Made by a program: the position numbers and the translations under genes
Notes under the pieces: model-generated
The model's database searches: none
Seen by the model: the letters and a program-made list of their open reading frames with translations, nothing else
What the model was told of the DNA's origin: nothing
From: Burkholderiales bacterium
GTDB lineage: Bacteria > Pseudomonadota > Gammaproteobacteria > Burkholderiales > Burkholderiaceae_C
DNA: 51,203 bases
NCBI GenBank assembly: GCA_947453625.1
Contig: CANGHK010000037.1
Span: forward strand, 1 to 51,203
Direction: 5' to 3'
Part shown: piece by piece, positions 24,030-32,896 of the stretch
How the letters are laid out: the number at the start of each line of letters is the position of its first letter
Position numbering within the stretch: position 1 is the first letter of the stretch

Positions 24030-25010
24030 ATTTTTCCTGGTGCCATCACCGACATCGCCGGCCTGACCGTCGGCCATTTCACCGACGCCCGCCGCCCCAC
24101 CGGCTGCACCGTGCTGCTGTGCCCGCAAGGCGTGGTAGCCGGGGTCGACGTGCGCGGCGCCGCGCCCGGCACGCGCGAAACCGATCTGCTGCACCCGCTC
24201 GCCACGATCGAGGCCGTGCACGCGCTGTTGCTGACCGGCGGCAGCGCCTTCGGCCTCGCCGCGGCCGACGGCGTGATGCGCTGGCTGGAGGAGCGGGGCC
24301 ATGGCGTCGAGGTCGGCCCTTGCCGGGTGCCCATCGTGCCGGCCGCGGTGCTGTTCGACCTGTGGGTGGGCGACGCCGCGATCCGGCCCGATGCCGCCGC
24401 CGGCTACCAGGCCTGCCAGGCCGCCAGCCCCTTGCACCCGGCGCAGGGCAGCGTGGGTGCCGGCGCGGGCGCCTCGGTGGGCAAGCTGTTCGGCATCCAG
24501 CGCGCGATGAAGGGCGGCATAGGCACCGCGTCGATCAAGGTGGGCGCGATCACCGTGGCCGCGCTGGTGGCCGTCAACGCCGTCGGCGATGTGGTCGATC
24601 CGGCCAGCGGCCGGGTGATCGCCGGCGCCCGCGCCGACGACGGCCTGACGGCGCTCGACACGATGGCCGCGCTGTGCGACGGTCAGATCCCCGCCCACCT
24701 GATGGCCGGCATGGCCACCACCATCGGCATCGTCGCCACCGACGCGCGCCTGAGCAAGGCCCAGACCAACAAGCTGGCCGCTATGGCGCATGACGGCCTG
24801 GCGCGCGCCATCAACCCGGTGCACACCGCCAGCGACGGCGACGCGCTGTTCGCGCTGGCCACCGGCGACAGCGGCCTACCCGGCCACCTGACCGTGCTGG
24901 GCGCGCTGGCCGCCGAGGTGACGGCGCGCGCGGTGCTCAACGCGGTGCGCGCCGCCATCGGCCTGACCAGGCCCGACCTGCCCTCGTCGCGGGACCTGGG
25001 CCTGGCTTGA
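24030..25010 (+). CDS. P1-family (DmpA/S58) aminopeptidase, start codon unusual
   Basis: The protein has the conserved P1 N terminus (PGAITDIAGLTVGHFTDARR), a LLLTGGSAFGLAAADGVMRW block, QGSVGAGAGASVGKLFG, and KGGIGTASIKVGAITVAALV. Family members self-cleave into two chains and act on N-terminal residues or amides. An in-frame TAG at 24009-24011 closes the frame, and no ATG, GTG or TTG lies between it and the conserved start. The best candidate is ATT at 24030, 7 nt after AGGGGG. A GTG at 24111 would remove the first 25 conserved residues. The gene may use a rare start, or its 5' end may have been replaced by the repeat element. It is otherwise intact, and its stop lies 60 bp before the lipoprotein hydrolase gene. 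Confidence 0.75.
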   Translation: MFPGAITDIAGLTVGHFTDARRPTGCTVLLCPQGVVAGVDVRGAAPGTRETDLLHPLATIEAVHALLLTGGSAFGLAAADGVMRWLEERGHGVEVGPCRVPIVPAAVLFDLWVGDAAIRPDAAAGYQACQAASPLHPAQGSVGAGAGASVGKLFGIQRAMKGGIGTASIKVGAITVAALVAVNAVGDVVDPASGRVIAGARADDGLTALDTMAALCDGQIPAHLMAGMATTIGIVATDARLSKAQTNKLAAMAHDGLARAINPVHTASDGDALFALATGDSGLPGHLTVLGALAAEVTARAVLNAVRAAIGLTRPDLPSSRDLGLA

Positions 25011-25070
25011 CCGGTGCCGGGGCCAGCCCAGCCATCCCCTCCATACGATCCCCCCACCCGCAGGACACCC

Positions 25071-26456
25071 ATGATCCCCGCCCCGATGTTCCGCCGCCGC
25101 ACCCTGGCCGCCTTGCTGGCCGCCGCCCTGCTGGTCGCTTGCGCCAGCGCGCCGCCGCCCGCCGCCACCCTGCCACCCATCGTCTTCGTGCACGGCAACG
25201 GCGACAGCGCCGCACTCTGGACCACCACCGCCTGGCGCTGGGAGAGCAACGGCTGGCCGCGCGCCCGGCTGCACGCGGTCGACTTCCCCTACCCCTCGTC
25301 GCGTGACGACGACACCGTGGCGCAGGACGGCCGCAGTTCGACCGACGAGCAGCGGCGCACGCTGTCGGCCGAGGTCGACGGCGTGCTGGCGGCGACCGGC
25401 GCCAGCCAGGTCGTGCTGATGGGCAACTCGCGCGGCGGCAACGCGATCCGCAGCTACATCGCCAACGGCGGCGCGGCCAAGGTGTCGCACGCCATCCTGG
25501 GCGGCACGCCCAACCACGGGGTGCAGGCCAATCCGGCCTCGCGCCCGAACAACGAGTTCAACGGCGCCGGGCCCTTCCTGCTCGGCCTGAACGCCCCCAA
25601 GGGTCCGAACGGCGACGAGGTGACGCCCGGCCCGCGCTGGATGACGCTGCGCTCGGACAACAACGACAAGTTCGCCCAGCCCGACGGGCTGTGGATAGGC
25701 GCCAAGGGCACACCGACCAACGTCACGTTCGAAGGCCCGGCGCTCAAGGGCGCCACGAACCTGGTGCTGCCGGCGCGCGACCACCGCGAGGTCAGCTACC
25801 ACCCGGAGGCCTTTGCTGCCGCCTACCGCTTCGTCACCGGCCGCGCACCCGCCACCGCCTCGGCGCTGCACATCGCGCCCGAGGCCCAAGTGGTGCTGGG
25901 CGGCAAGGTCAGCGGCTTCACCGCGGCCGGCCCCACCAATCTGCCGCTGGCCGGGGCCCAGGTGGCGGTCTATGCGGTCGACCACGCCACCGGTGCCCGG
26001 CTGGGCGCCGCCCTGATCGACCGGGCCGTCGGCGCCGATGGCCGCTGGGGCCCGGTCAGCACCGATTCGCGCACGCCGCTGGAGATCGTGCTGGCCGCGC
26101 CGGGCTTTGCGACCACGCACTTCTACCGCTCGCCCTTCGCCCGCTCGTCGGACCTCGTCAACCTGCGTCCCGAGCGGCTGGCCGAGGCGGACAAGAGCGC
26201 TGGCGCGGTGGTCAGCTTCACCCGCCCACGGGCCTACTTCGGCCTGCCGCGCGACAGCGTCTTGCTCGACGGCGCGCCCGCCCAGGGCATTCCGGTCGGC
26301 GTGGCCGGGGTGGCCAGCGCCAAGCTCAAGCTGGCCAGCGCCGAGGCCAGGCCGGTGGTGGGCGAGTTCAGTTCGGGCGTGGTCCGCGAGCGCATCGTCG
26401 GCGTCACCTGGCCAGCCAGGGACAATCAGCTCACCGTGCTGGAACTGCACGAATGA
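25071..26456 (+). CDS. Alpha/beta-hydrolase lipoprotein
   Basis: The 461-residue protein has a basic start (MFRRRT), a hydrophobic segment and a lipobox LLVACAS (Cys24), so it should be a lipid-anchored envelope protein. The hydrolase domain shows an oxyanion strand (PIVFVHGNGDSAALW) and the nucleophile elbow GNSRGG (Ser120), with a likely catalytic His in the ARDHREVSYHPEA region. A C-terminal beta-rich part of about 180 residues begins near VVLGGKVSGFTAAGPTN and looks like a carboxypeptidase-regulatory or Ig-like domain. Lipase or polyester hydrolase activity is an inference from fold only. ATG 25071 places the signal peptide correctly. Confidence 0.85.
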   Translation: MIPAPMFRRRTLAALLAAALLVACASAPPPAATLPPIVFVHGNGDSAALWTTTAWRWESNGWPRARLHAVDFPYPSSRDDDTVAQDGRSSTDEQRRTLSAEVDGVLAATGASQVVLMGNSRGGNAIRSYIANGGAAKVSHAILGGTPNHGVQANPASRPNNEFNGAGPFLLGLNAPKGPNGDEVTPGPRWMTLRSDNNDKFAQPDGLWIGAKGTPTNVTFEGPALKGATNLVLPARDHREVSYHPEAFAAAYRFVTGRAPATASALHIAPEAQVVLGGKVSGFTAAGPTNLPLAGAQVAVYAVDHATGARLGAALIDRAVGADGRWGPVSTDSRTPLEIVLAAPGFATTHFYRSPFARSSDLVNLRPERLAEADKSAGAVVSFTRPRAYFGLPRDSVLLDGAPAQGIPVGVAGVASAKLKLASAEARPVVGEFSSGVVRERIVGVTWPARDNQLTVLELHE

Positions 26457-26490
26457 CGATCGGATGAGCACCCCATGACACGGTCGCCCC

Positions 26491-27204
26491 ATGCGGATTG
26501 ACGAGATCCTGTTCAGCCAGGGCTTCGGCTCGCGGCGCGAGTGCGCCGGCCTGCTGGTCGCCAGGCTGGTGCGGGTGGCCTGCCAGGTCGTGACCGACCC
26601 GGCCGCCGAGTTCGACCCCACCGACCTGCAGTTCGAGGTCGAGGGCCAGCCCTGGACCTACCAGGCCACGTCGCTGGTGCTGCTGCACAAGCCCACCGGC
26701 TACGAATGCTCGCAAAAGCCCACCACCTGGCCGAGCGTCATGCTGCTGCTGCCCGCGGCGCTGCGCCGGCGCGGCGTGCAGCCGGTGGGCCGGCTCGACC
26801 AGGACACCACTGGCCTGCTGCTGCTGACCGACGACGGCAAGCTGATCCACCGCCTGACCTCGCCCAAGCACCATGTGCCCAAGGTCTACGAGGTCGGCTG
26901 CGAGCGGCCGGTCGACGAGGCCCAGGTGCAGCAGCTGCTGCACGGCGTGGTGCTCGACGACGACCCCAAGCCGGTGCTGGCCGAGGGCTGCGAGGCCACC
27001 GGCGAGCACAGCCTGCGGCTGACGCTGGTCCAGGGCAAGTACCACCAGGTCAAGCGCATGCTGGCCGCCGTGGGCAACCACTGCAACAGCCTGCATCGCA
27101 GCGCCTTTGGCGCGCTGACGCTGGCCGACGGGCCCGCGCCGGGGCAGTGGCGCTTCGTCACCGACGCCGAGCGCGCGGGCTTGATGGCCAAGACGCCGCG
27201 CTGA
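26491..27204 (+). CDS. Pseudouridine synthase, RsuA family
   Basis: The 237-residue protein begins with an S4-like RNA-binding part (RIDEILFSQGFGSRRECAGL). The synthase domain follows, with the catalytic Asp103 in PVGRLDQDTTGLLLLT, then KVYEVGCERPVD and the C-terminal QGKYHQVKRMLAAVGN. The family makes pseudouridine 516 in 16S rRNA (RsuA) or sites in 23S rRNA. The short form with this signature fits RsuA best, but the exact target is not certain. A 7-bp hairpin 24 bp after the stop may end the transcript. Confidence 0.92.
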   Translation: MRIDEILFSQGFGSRRECAGLLVARLVRVACQVVTDPAAEFDPTDLQFEVEGQPWTYQATSLVLLHKPTGYECSQKPTTWPSVMLLLPAALRRRGVQPVGRLDQDTTGLLLLTDDGKLIHRLTSPKHHVPKVYEVGCERPVDEAQVQQLLHGVVLDDDPKPVLAEGCEATGEHSLRLTLVQGKYHQVKRMLAAVGNHCNSLHRSAFGALTLADGPAPGQWRFVTDAERAGLMAKTPR

Positions 27205-27228
27205 GAAGGTCTCGCTTCGAACGCGATT

Positions 27229-27251
27229 GGGGTCGATGGCCGCGCGACCCC
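27229..27251 (+). terminator. Hairpin after the pseudouridine synthase gene
   Basis: GGGGTCG (27229-27235), a 9-nt loop and CGACCCC (27245-27251) form a 7-bp stem 24 bp past the stop. No U-tract follows, so it may only stabilise the 3' end. Confidence 0.35.
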
Positions 27252-27380
27252 TGGGCCAACACCCGATGGACAGCGCCACCCGGCGCAAGTTACAACCACC
27301 GGGCCGCCCCGCCGGCCCGGCCAGGGCGGGACGCGCAGCCCACCACAGCCGGGATCATGCCCTTCAAGGAGACATGCGCG

Positions 27381-28553
27381 ATGAGTCATCGGATGCGTTT
27401 CGGAATTTTCCTGGCCCCATTCCACAAGCCCGGCATCAACCCGACCCTGGCGCTCGAGCAGGACCTGGAACTGGTGCAGTGGCTGGACCGCTGCGGCTAT
27501 GACGAAGCCTGGTGCGGCGAGCACCACTCGGCCGGCACCGAGATCAGCGCCAGCCCAGAGATCTTCATGGCGGTGGCCTCGCAGCGCACACGCCACATCA
27601 AGCTCGGCTCGGGCGTGACCAGCGTGAGCTACCACAACCCGCTGTGGGTGGCCGAGCGCATCGTGCAGCTCGACCACCTGACCCGCGGCCGGGTGATGCT
27701 GGGCCTGGGGCCGGGGTCGCTGCCCAGCGACGGCATCATGGTCGGCCTGTCGCAGACCCAGACCCGACCGCTGCTGGAAGACGGCCTGGGCGTGATCATG
27801 AAGCTGCTGACCAGCGATGAGCCGGTCACCTTCAGGAACGACCGCTGGGACTTGCGCGACGCCCGGTTGCACCTGCGGCCCTACAGCAACCCGCTGTTCG
27901 ACATCGCGGTGCCGGCGGTGGCCTCGCCCACCGGCCCCAAGCTGGCCGGCATGCACGGCATAGGCTTGCTGTCGATAGGCGCGACCACGGCCGCGGGCTT
28001 CGACGCGCTGGCGCTGCACTGGGACGTGATGGAGGCGCAAGCCGCCCACTACAAGACCCAGGTCAACCGCGACAAGTGGCGGCTGGTGGGCATGGTGCAT
28101 TGCGCCGAGACCATGGACCAGGCCTACCGCGACGTCGAATACGGCATGGAACAGTGGTTCGACTACTTCCAGGCCGTTGCGGCCTTCCCGCAGATGGCAG
28201 TGCCGGGCAACAACGTCAAGGAGATGATCTCCTTCGTCAACGATTCGGGCTTCGGCGCGATCGGCACGCCCGACATGGTCAACAAGCAGATCGACCGGCT
28301 CTGGCAGCAATCGAACGGTGGCTTCGGCGCCTACCTGATGCTGGCCCACAACTGGGCCAACTTCGACGCCACGCGCAAGAGCTACGACCTGATCGCGCGC
28401 CATGTGTTCCCGCGCTGGCAGGGCCAGATGTCGACCCAGGCCGCCGCCGACCGGGCCAGGGCTTCGCGCCCTGAACTGGCCGCCATCCACAGCCAGGCGG
28501 TGGAAGCCGCCACCCAGCGCTACGCCGCCGAGACCGCGGCCCGCGGCGCCTGA
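27381..28553 (+). CDS. LLM-class (luciferase-like) flavin monooxygenase
   Basis: The 390-residue protein has the bacterial-luciferase barrel: RFGIFLAPFHKPGINPTLAL, then CGYDEAWCGEHHSAGTEIS, RHIKLGSGVTSVSYHNPLWV and RIVQLDHLTRGRVMLGLGPG. The family uses reduced FMN supplied by a reductase to oxidise hydrocarbons, terpenes or sulfonates. The substrate cannot be told here, and no reductase is encoded nearby. The ATG at 27381 has AAGGAG 9 nt upstream and is preferred to the in-frame ATG at 27357. It is a single gene with its own 176-bp leader region. Confidence 0.92.
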   Translation: MSHRMRFGIFLAPFHKPGINPTLALEQDLELVQWLDRCGYDEAWCGEHHSAGTEISASPEIFMAVASQRTRHIKLGSGVTSVSYHNPLWVAERIVQLDHLTRGRVMLGLGPGSLPSDGIMVGLSQTQTRPLLEDGLGVIMKLLTSDEPVTFRNDRWDLRDARLHLRPYSNPLFDIAVPAVASPTGPKLAGMHGIGLLSIGATTAAGFDALALHWDVMEAQAAHYKTQVNRDKWRLVGMVHCAETMDQAYRDVEYGMEQWFDYFQAVAAFPQMAVPGNNVKEMISFVNDSGFGAIGTPDMVNKQIDRLWQQSNGGFGAYLMLAHNWANFDATRKSYDLIARHVFPRWQGQMSTQAAADRARASRPELAAIHSQAVEAATQRYAAETAARGA

Positions 28554-28617
28554 CCGCCCGCCCCGTCACGTCCCCGCGCGAGCGGCGGACGTGACAGCGA
28601 CTGCAGTCCGGCATCGC

Positions 28618-28623
28618 GATAAT
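28618..28623 (+). promoter_or_regulatory. Candidate -10 box (GATAAT) for ribF
   Basis: GATAAT, CGCGCG, then the ribF ATG at 28630. With only 6 nt between box and ATG, the transcript would be leaderless. No -35 hexamer at the normal distance is convincing. Confidence 0.5.
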
Positions 28624-28629
28624 CGCGCG

Positions 28630-29646
28630 ATGCAGATATTTCGGGGACTTCAGGGCGCGACCAGAGCGCAGCGCCACGGCGCTTCGGCCGGTTGCGCGGT
28701 GACCATCGGCAATTTCGACGGTGTGCACCGCGGCCACCAGGCGATGCTGGCGCTGCTGATCAACGAGGCCCGCCACCGCGGCGTGCCGTCCTGTGTGATG
28801 AGCTTCGAGCCGCATCCGCGCGACTACTTCGCGCGCCTGGCCGGACGCCCGGACGCGGCGCCGGCACGCATCGCGACGCTGCGCGACAAGCTGTCCGAGC
28901 TCGAACGCTGTGGCGTCGACCAGGCCGTGGTGCTGCGCTTCGACGAGCGCTTCGCGGCGCAAAGCCCGCAGGCCTTCATCGACGACGTGCTGGTGCGGGG
29001 CTTGCAAGCGCGCTATGTGCTGGTGGGCGACGACTTCCGCTTCGGTGCCCGGCGCGTCGGCGACTACGCGATGCTCGACGCCGCCGGGGCCGCACAAGGC
29101 TTCGACGTGGCGCGCATGATGAGCTACGAGGTGCATGGGCAGCGGGTCTCGAGTTCGGCGGTGCGCGAGGCCCTGGCCGCTGGCGACATGGCGCGCACTG
29201 CCGCCTTGCTGGGCCGGCCCTACGCGATCAGCGGCCATGTCGTGCACGGCAGGAAGCTGGGCCGCACGCTGGGATTTCGCACCCTGAACCTGCGCTTCGC
29301 CCATGCCAAGTCCGCGGCGATGGGCATCTTCGTGGTGCAGGTCCACGGCCTGGGCGACCATCCCTTGGCCGGCGTGGCGAGCCTGGGCGTGCGGCCGACG
29401 GTGGAAGACGCCGGTCGGGTGCTGCTGGAGGTGCATTGCCTGGACTGGCCTGCCGGGATGGATACCGAGGCCGCCTACGGCCGCTGCATCAGCGTCAGCC
29501 TGCTGCACAAGCTGCACGACGAGCGCAAGTACCCCTCGCTGGACGCGCTGCAGGCCGGCATCGCCCAGGACACGGCCGACGCCAGGGCCTGGTGGGCGCG
29601 CCCGCGCGGCCCGGAAACCGGCGCTGCGCAGGCCCGCGCGGCCTGA
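28630..29646 (+). CDS. ribF: Bifunctional riboflavin kinase / FAD synthetase
   Basis: The 338-residue protein has the N-terminal nucleotidyltransferase domain (VTIGNFDGVHRGHQAML with its HxGH-like GVHRGH, then SFEPHPRDYF and VGDDFRFG). The C-terminal riboflavin kinase domain carries ISGHVVHGRKLGRTLGFRTLNL, in which the usual PTxN reads FRTLN, and ASLGVRPTVEDAG. It converts riboflavin to FMN and then FAD, feeding the many flavoproteins here. The order ribF-ileS is the usual one in proteobacteria. The ATG follows a GATAAT box by 6 nt. A short Arg/Ala tail is variable. Confidence 0.96.
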   Translation: MQIFRGLQGATRAQRHGASAGCAVTIGNFDGVHRGHQAMLALLINEARHRGVPSCVMSFEPHPRDYFARLAGRPDAAPARIATLRDKLSELERCGVDQAVVLRFDERFAAQSPQAFIDDVLVRGLQARYVLVGDDFRFGARRVGDYAMLDAAGAAQGFDVARMMSYEVHGQRVSSSAVREALAAGDMARTAALLGRPYAISGHVVHGRKLGRTLGFRTLNLRFAHAKSAAMGIFVVQVHGLGDHPLAGVASLGVRPTVEDAGRVLLEVHCLDWPAGMDTEAAYGRCISVSLLHKLHDERKYPSLDALQAGIAQDTADARAWWARPRGPETGAAQARAA

Positions 29647-29668
29647 ATTCCGGTCTCGGACCCGCCCG

Positions 29669-29674
29669 TACAAT
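29669..29674 (+). promoter_or_regulatory. Candidate -10 box (TACAAT) upstream of ileS
   Basis: TACAAT matches the sigma-70 -10 consensus at five of six positions. It is followed by CTGGCC and an ATG at 29681. Transcription from here would give ileS a leader of about 185 nt beginning with a 29-codon frame. Confidence 0.45.
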
Positions 29675-29680
29675 CTGGCC

Positions 29681-29770
29681 ATGGGTGTTTCGTTCAAACC
29701 ACAGGCCCGCGTGCACGCCGCCACGCACCGCCAGACCACGCGCGACCGAATTCAACGCTCGCCGCTCTGA
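29681..29770 (+). CDS. Possible 29-aa leader ORF before ileS
   Basis: The ATG at 29681, 6 nt after TACAAT, opens a 29-codon frame (MGVSFKPQARVHAATHRQ, then a basic tail) ending at 29770, 97 bp before ileS. Five Arg and one Lys make it basic. It has only one Ile codon, so it is not an isoleucine attenuation peptide. It may be a leaderless small protein, a leader peptide, or chance. Conservation in relatives would decide. Confidence 0.3.
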   Translation: MGVSFKPQARVHAATHRQTTRDRIQRSPL

Positions 29771-29867
29771 CGCTGCCCCCCACGGCGGCCGGCCAGCCCC
29801 ACTGGCCGCCACCGCGCCTCCCCCCAAGCCTTGACGAGCGCGCCGGCAACCCCGGCGTGAAGCTGCC

Positions 29868-32744
29868 ATGACCGACGCCATCCGCCCCGACGCTGCGCCC
29901 GCCGCCACCGACTACCGCGCCACGCTGAACCTGCCCGACACGCCGTTCCCGATGCGCGGCGACCTGCCCAAGCGCGAGCCGGGCTGGGTCAAGCAGTGGC
30001 AAGACGAAGGCCTCTACAAGCAGCTGCGCGACGCACGCTGCAACGCGCCCAAGTTCATCTTCGCCGATGGCCCGCCCTACGCCAACGGCCAGATCCACAT
30101 GGGTCACGCCGTCAACAAGGTGCTCAAGGACATGGTGGTCAAGTCGCGGCAGCTGGCGGGCTTCGATGCCCAGTTCGTGCCGGGTTGGGACTGCCACGGC
30201 CTGCCGATCGAGAACGCGATCGAGAAGAAACACGGCCGCAAGCTCAGCCGCGACGACATGCAGGCCAAGAGCCGCGCCTTCGCGACCGAGCAGATCGGCC
30301 AGCAGATGACCGACTTCAAGCGCCTGGGCGTGCTGGCCGACTGGGACCACCCCTACCGCACGATGGACTTCGCCAACGAGGCCGGCGAGATCCGCGCCTT
30401 CAAGCGGGTGATCGAGCGCGGCTTCGTCTACCGCGGCTTGAAGCCGGTCTACTGGTGCTTCGACTGCGGCTCATCGCTGGCCGAGTTCGAGATCGAGTAC
30501 GCCGACAAGAGCAGCACGACGCTGGACGTGGCCTTCCCCTGCGCCGAGCCCGACCGGCTGGCCGCGGCCTTCGGCCTGGCCCGGCTGGACAAGCCGGCGT
30601 TCGCGGTGATCTGGACCACCACCGCCTGGACCCTGCCCGCCAACCAGGCCCTCAACCTGAATCCGGCGCTCGAGTACGCGCTGGTCGACACCGAGCGCGG
30701 CCTGCTGGTGCTGGCCAGCTCGCTGGTCGAGAAATGCCTGGCGCGCTATGGCGTTGCCGGCCAGGTGCTGGCCACGGCGCTGGGCGAACAGCTGGGCGGC
30801 TTCAACTTCCGCCACCCGCTGCACGCAGTGGACGCCGGCTACGACCGGCTCAGCCCGGTCTACCTGGCGGATTACGCCACCGCCGACGACGGCACCGGGC
30901 TGGTGCATTCATCGCCCGCCTACGGCGTCGACGACTTCAATTCCTGCCGCGCCCACGGCATGACGACCGACGACATCCTCAACCCGGTGCAGGGTTACGG
31001 CAGCTACGCGGCGGACTTTCCGCTGTTTGGCGGGCTGAACATCTGGAAAGCCGTGCCGGTGGTGATCGAGGCGCTGCGCGCGGCCGGCCATCTGATGGCG
31101 ACCGCGCCGCTGAGCCACAGCTACCCGCATTGCTGGCGCCACAAGACGCCGGTGATCTACCGCGCCGCTGCGCAGTGGTTCATCCGGATGGACGAGGAGA
31201 CCGGCGCCAACCAGGGCGTGTTCGCCAAGGACAAGGCGCCCAAGACGCTGCGCCAGACCGCGCTGGAGGCCATCGAGCACACCGGCTTCTACCCCGAGAA
31301 CGGCCGCGCCCGGCTGCGCGACATGATCGCCAACCGGCCCGACTGGTGCATCAGCCGCCAGCGCAGCTGGGGCGTGCCGGTGCCCTTCTTCCTGCACAAG
31401 GATTCGGGTGAACTGCACCCGCGCACGATGGAGATCCTCGACCAGGCCGCGGCCATCGTCGAGGCTGGCGGCATCGAGGCCTGGAGCCGGGTCACGGCCG
31501 AAGAGATCCTGGGCGCCGAGGATGGCGCGGCCTACGCCAAGAGCAGCGACATCCTGGAGGTCTGGTTCGACTCGGGATCGACCTTCTGGCATGTGCTGCG
31601 CGGCACCCATGCCGATTCGCACGGCAGCCTGGGCCACCACGACGTCGGCCCCGAGGCCGATCTCTACCTGGAAGGCCATGACCAGCACCGCGGCTGGTTC
31701 CACTCATCACTCTTGCTGGCCTGCGCGATCTTCGACCGCGCGCCCTACCGGCAACTGCTGACCCACGGTTTCACGGTCGACAACCAGGGCCGCAAGATGA
31801 GCAAGAGCCTGGGCAACGGCATCGAGCCCCAGGTGATCAGCCAGAAGCTGGGCGCCGAGATCATCCGGCTCTGGGTCGCGGCCAGCGACTACTCGGGCGA
31901 CATCGCCGGCGACGACAAGATCCTGGCCCGGGTGGTCGACGGCTACCGCCGGATCCGCAACACGCTGCGCTTCCTGCTGGCCAATGTCAGCGATTTCGAT
32001 GTCGCCACCGACTCGGTCGGCCCCGACGAGATGCTGGAGATCGACCGCTGGGCGCTGGCCCGCGCCAGCGAGCTGCAGGACGAGATCCTGGCCCATTTCC
32101 AGGTCTACGAATTCCACCCGGTGGTCTCCAAGCTGCAGCTCTACTGCTCGGAAGACCTGGGCGCGTTCTACCTCGACGTGCTCAAGGACAGGCTCTACAC
32201 CAGCGCGCCCAAGAGCCTGGAGAGGCGCAGCGCGCAGACCGCGCTGTGGCACATCACCCAGGCCATGCTGCGCTGGATGGCGCCCTTCCTGAGCTTCACC
32301 GCCGAGGAGGCCTGGACCCTGTTCGCGCCCGGCCATGGCACGATCTTCAAGCAGACCTACTGGCCGCTGGCCACGCCCGACGCCGGGCTGCTGGTCAAGT
32401 GGGCCGCCGTGCGCGAAGTGCGCGAGACGGTGAACAAGGCGATCGAGGCGGCACGCACCGCCGGTGAACTGGGCTCGTCGCTGCAGGCCAATGTCGTCGT
32501 CACCGTGCCGCCCGAGGCCCACGCCCTGCTGGCCTCGCTGGGCGAGGACTTGCGCTTCGTGCTGATCACCTCCGAGGCCACGCTGGCCGAGGGCGAGGCG
32601 CTGGCAGTGACTGTCAGCACCGCGACGGCCCCGAAGTGCGCGCGCTGCTGGCATTACCGCGACGATGTGGGCGCTGATGCCACTCACCCGACGATCTGCG
32701 GGCGCTGCATTGGCAACCTGCTCGGCGGGGGCGAGCTGCCGTAG
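29868..32744 (+). CDS. ileS: Isoleucyl-tRNA synthetase
   Basis: The 958-residue length is normal for bacterial IleRS. The HIGH motif reads HMGH (77-80, in [12 protein letters not shown]), and KMSKS lies near 643-647 ([11 protein letters not shown]). The editing domain has [18 protein letters not shown]. The tRNA-binding region includes [16 protein letters not shown]-terminal zinc site holds CARCWHY and CGRC, the eubacterial arrangement. It charges tRNA-Ile. Unusually for the ribF-ileS-lspA order common in proteobacteria, no signal peptidase II gene follows; the next gene is a carboxylase. Confidence 0.98.
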   Translation: MTDAIRPDAAPAATDYRATLNLPDTPFPMRGDLPKREPGWVKQWQDEGLYKQLRDARCNAPKFIFADGPPYANGQIHMGHAVNKVLKDMVVKSRQLAGFDAQFVPGWDCHGLPIENAIEKKHGRKLSRDDMQAKSRAFATEQIGQQMTDFKRLGVLADWDHPYRTMDFANEAGEIRAFKRVIERGFVYRGLKPVYWCFDCGSSLAEFEIEYADKSSTTLDVAFPCAEPDRLAAAFGLARLDKPAFAVIWTTTAWTLPANQALNLNPALEYALVDTERGLLVLASSLVEKCLARYGVAGQVLATALGEQLGGFNFRHPLHAVDAGYDRLSPVYLADYATADDGTGLVHSSPAYGVDDFNSCRAHGMTTDDILNPVQGYGSYAADFPLFGGLNIWKAVPVVIEALRAAGHLMATAPLSHSYPHCWRHKTPVIYRAAAQWFIRMDEETGANQGVFAKDKAPKTLRQTALEAIEHTGFYPENGRARLRDMIANRPDWCISRQRSWGVPVPFFLHKDSGELHPRTMEILDQAAAIVEAGGIEAWSRVTAEEILGAEDGAAYAKSSDILEVWFDSGSTFWHVLRGTHADSHGSLGHHDVGPEADLYLEGHDQHRGWFHSSLLLACAIFDRAPYRQLLTHGFTVDNQGRKMSKSLGNGIEPQVISQKLGAEIIRLWVAASDYSGDIAGDDKILARVVDGYRRIRNTLRFLLANVSDFDVATDSVGPDEMLEIDRWALARASELQDEILAHFQVYEFHPVVSKLQLYCSEDLGAFYLDVLKDRLYTSAPKSLERRSAQTALWHITQAMLRWMAPFLSFTAEEAWTLFAPGHGTIFKQTYWPLATPDAGLLVKWAAVREVRETVNKAIEAARTAGELGSSLQANVVVTVPPEAHALLASLGEDLRFVLITSEATLAEGEALAVTVSTATAPKCARCWHYRDDVGADATHPTICGRCIGNLLGGGELP

Positions 32745-32896
32745 CGGGTCCCGTCACTGGCCTGATCACCAAGGTGACGCGGTGCCGGCGGTCCCGCCCC
32801 TAGGATCGCCGGCATGAAGGCCAAGACAGCGACTATCGCCCGCCGCGGCAACCGCTCGGCACCGTCGGTGCGCCCCAGCTTGGCCGCGGGGAACCC

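Noticed and set aside
29675-29867. T-box or attenuator before ileS
   Set aside because: No T-box sequence is present, and the 29-codon ORF has a single Ile codon, so amino-acid attenuation is not supported.
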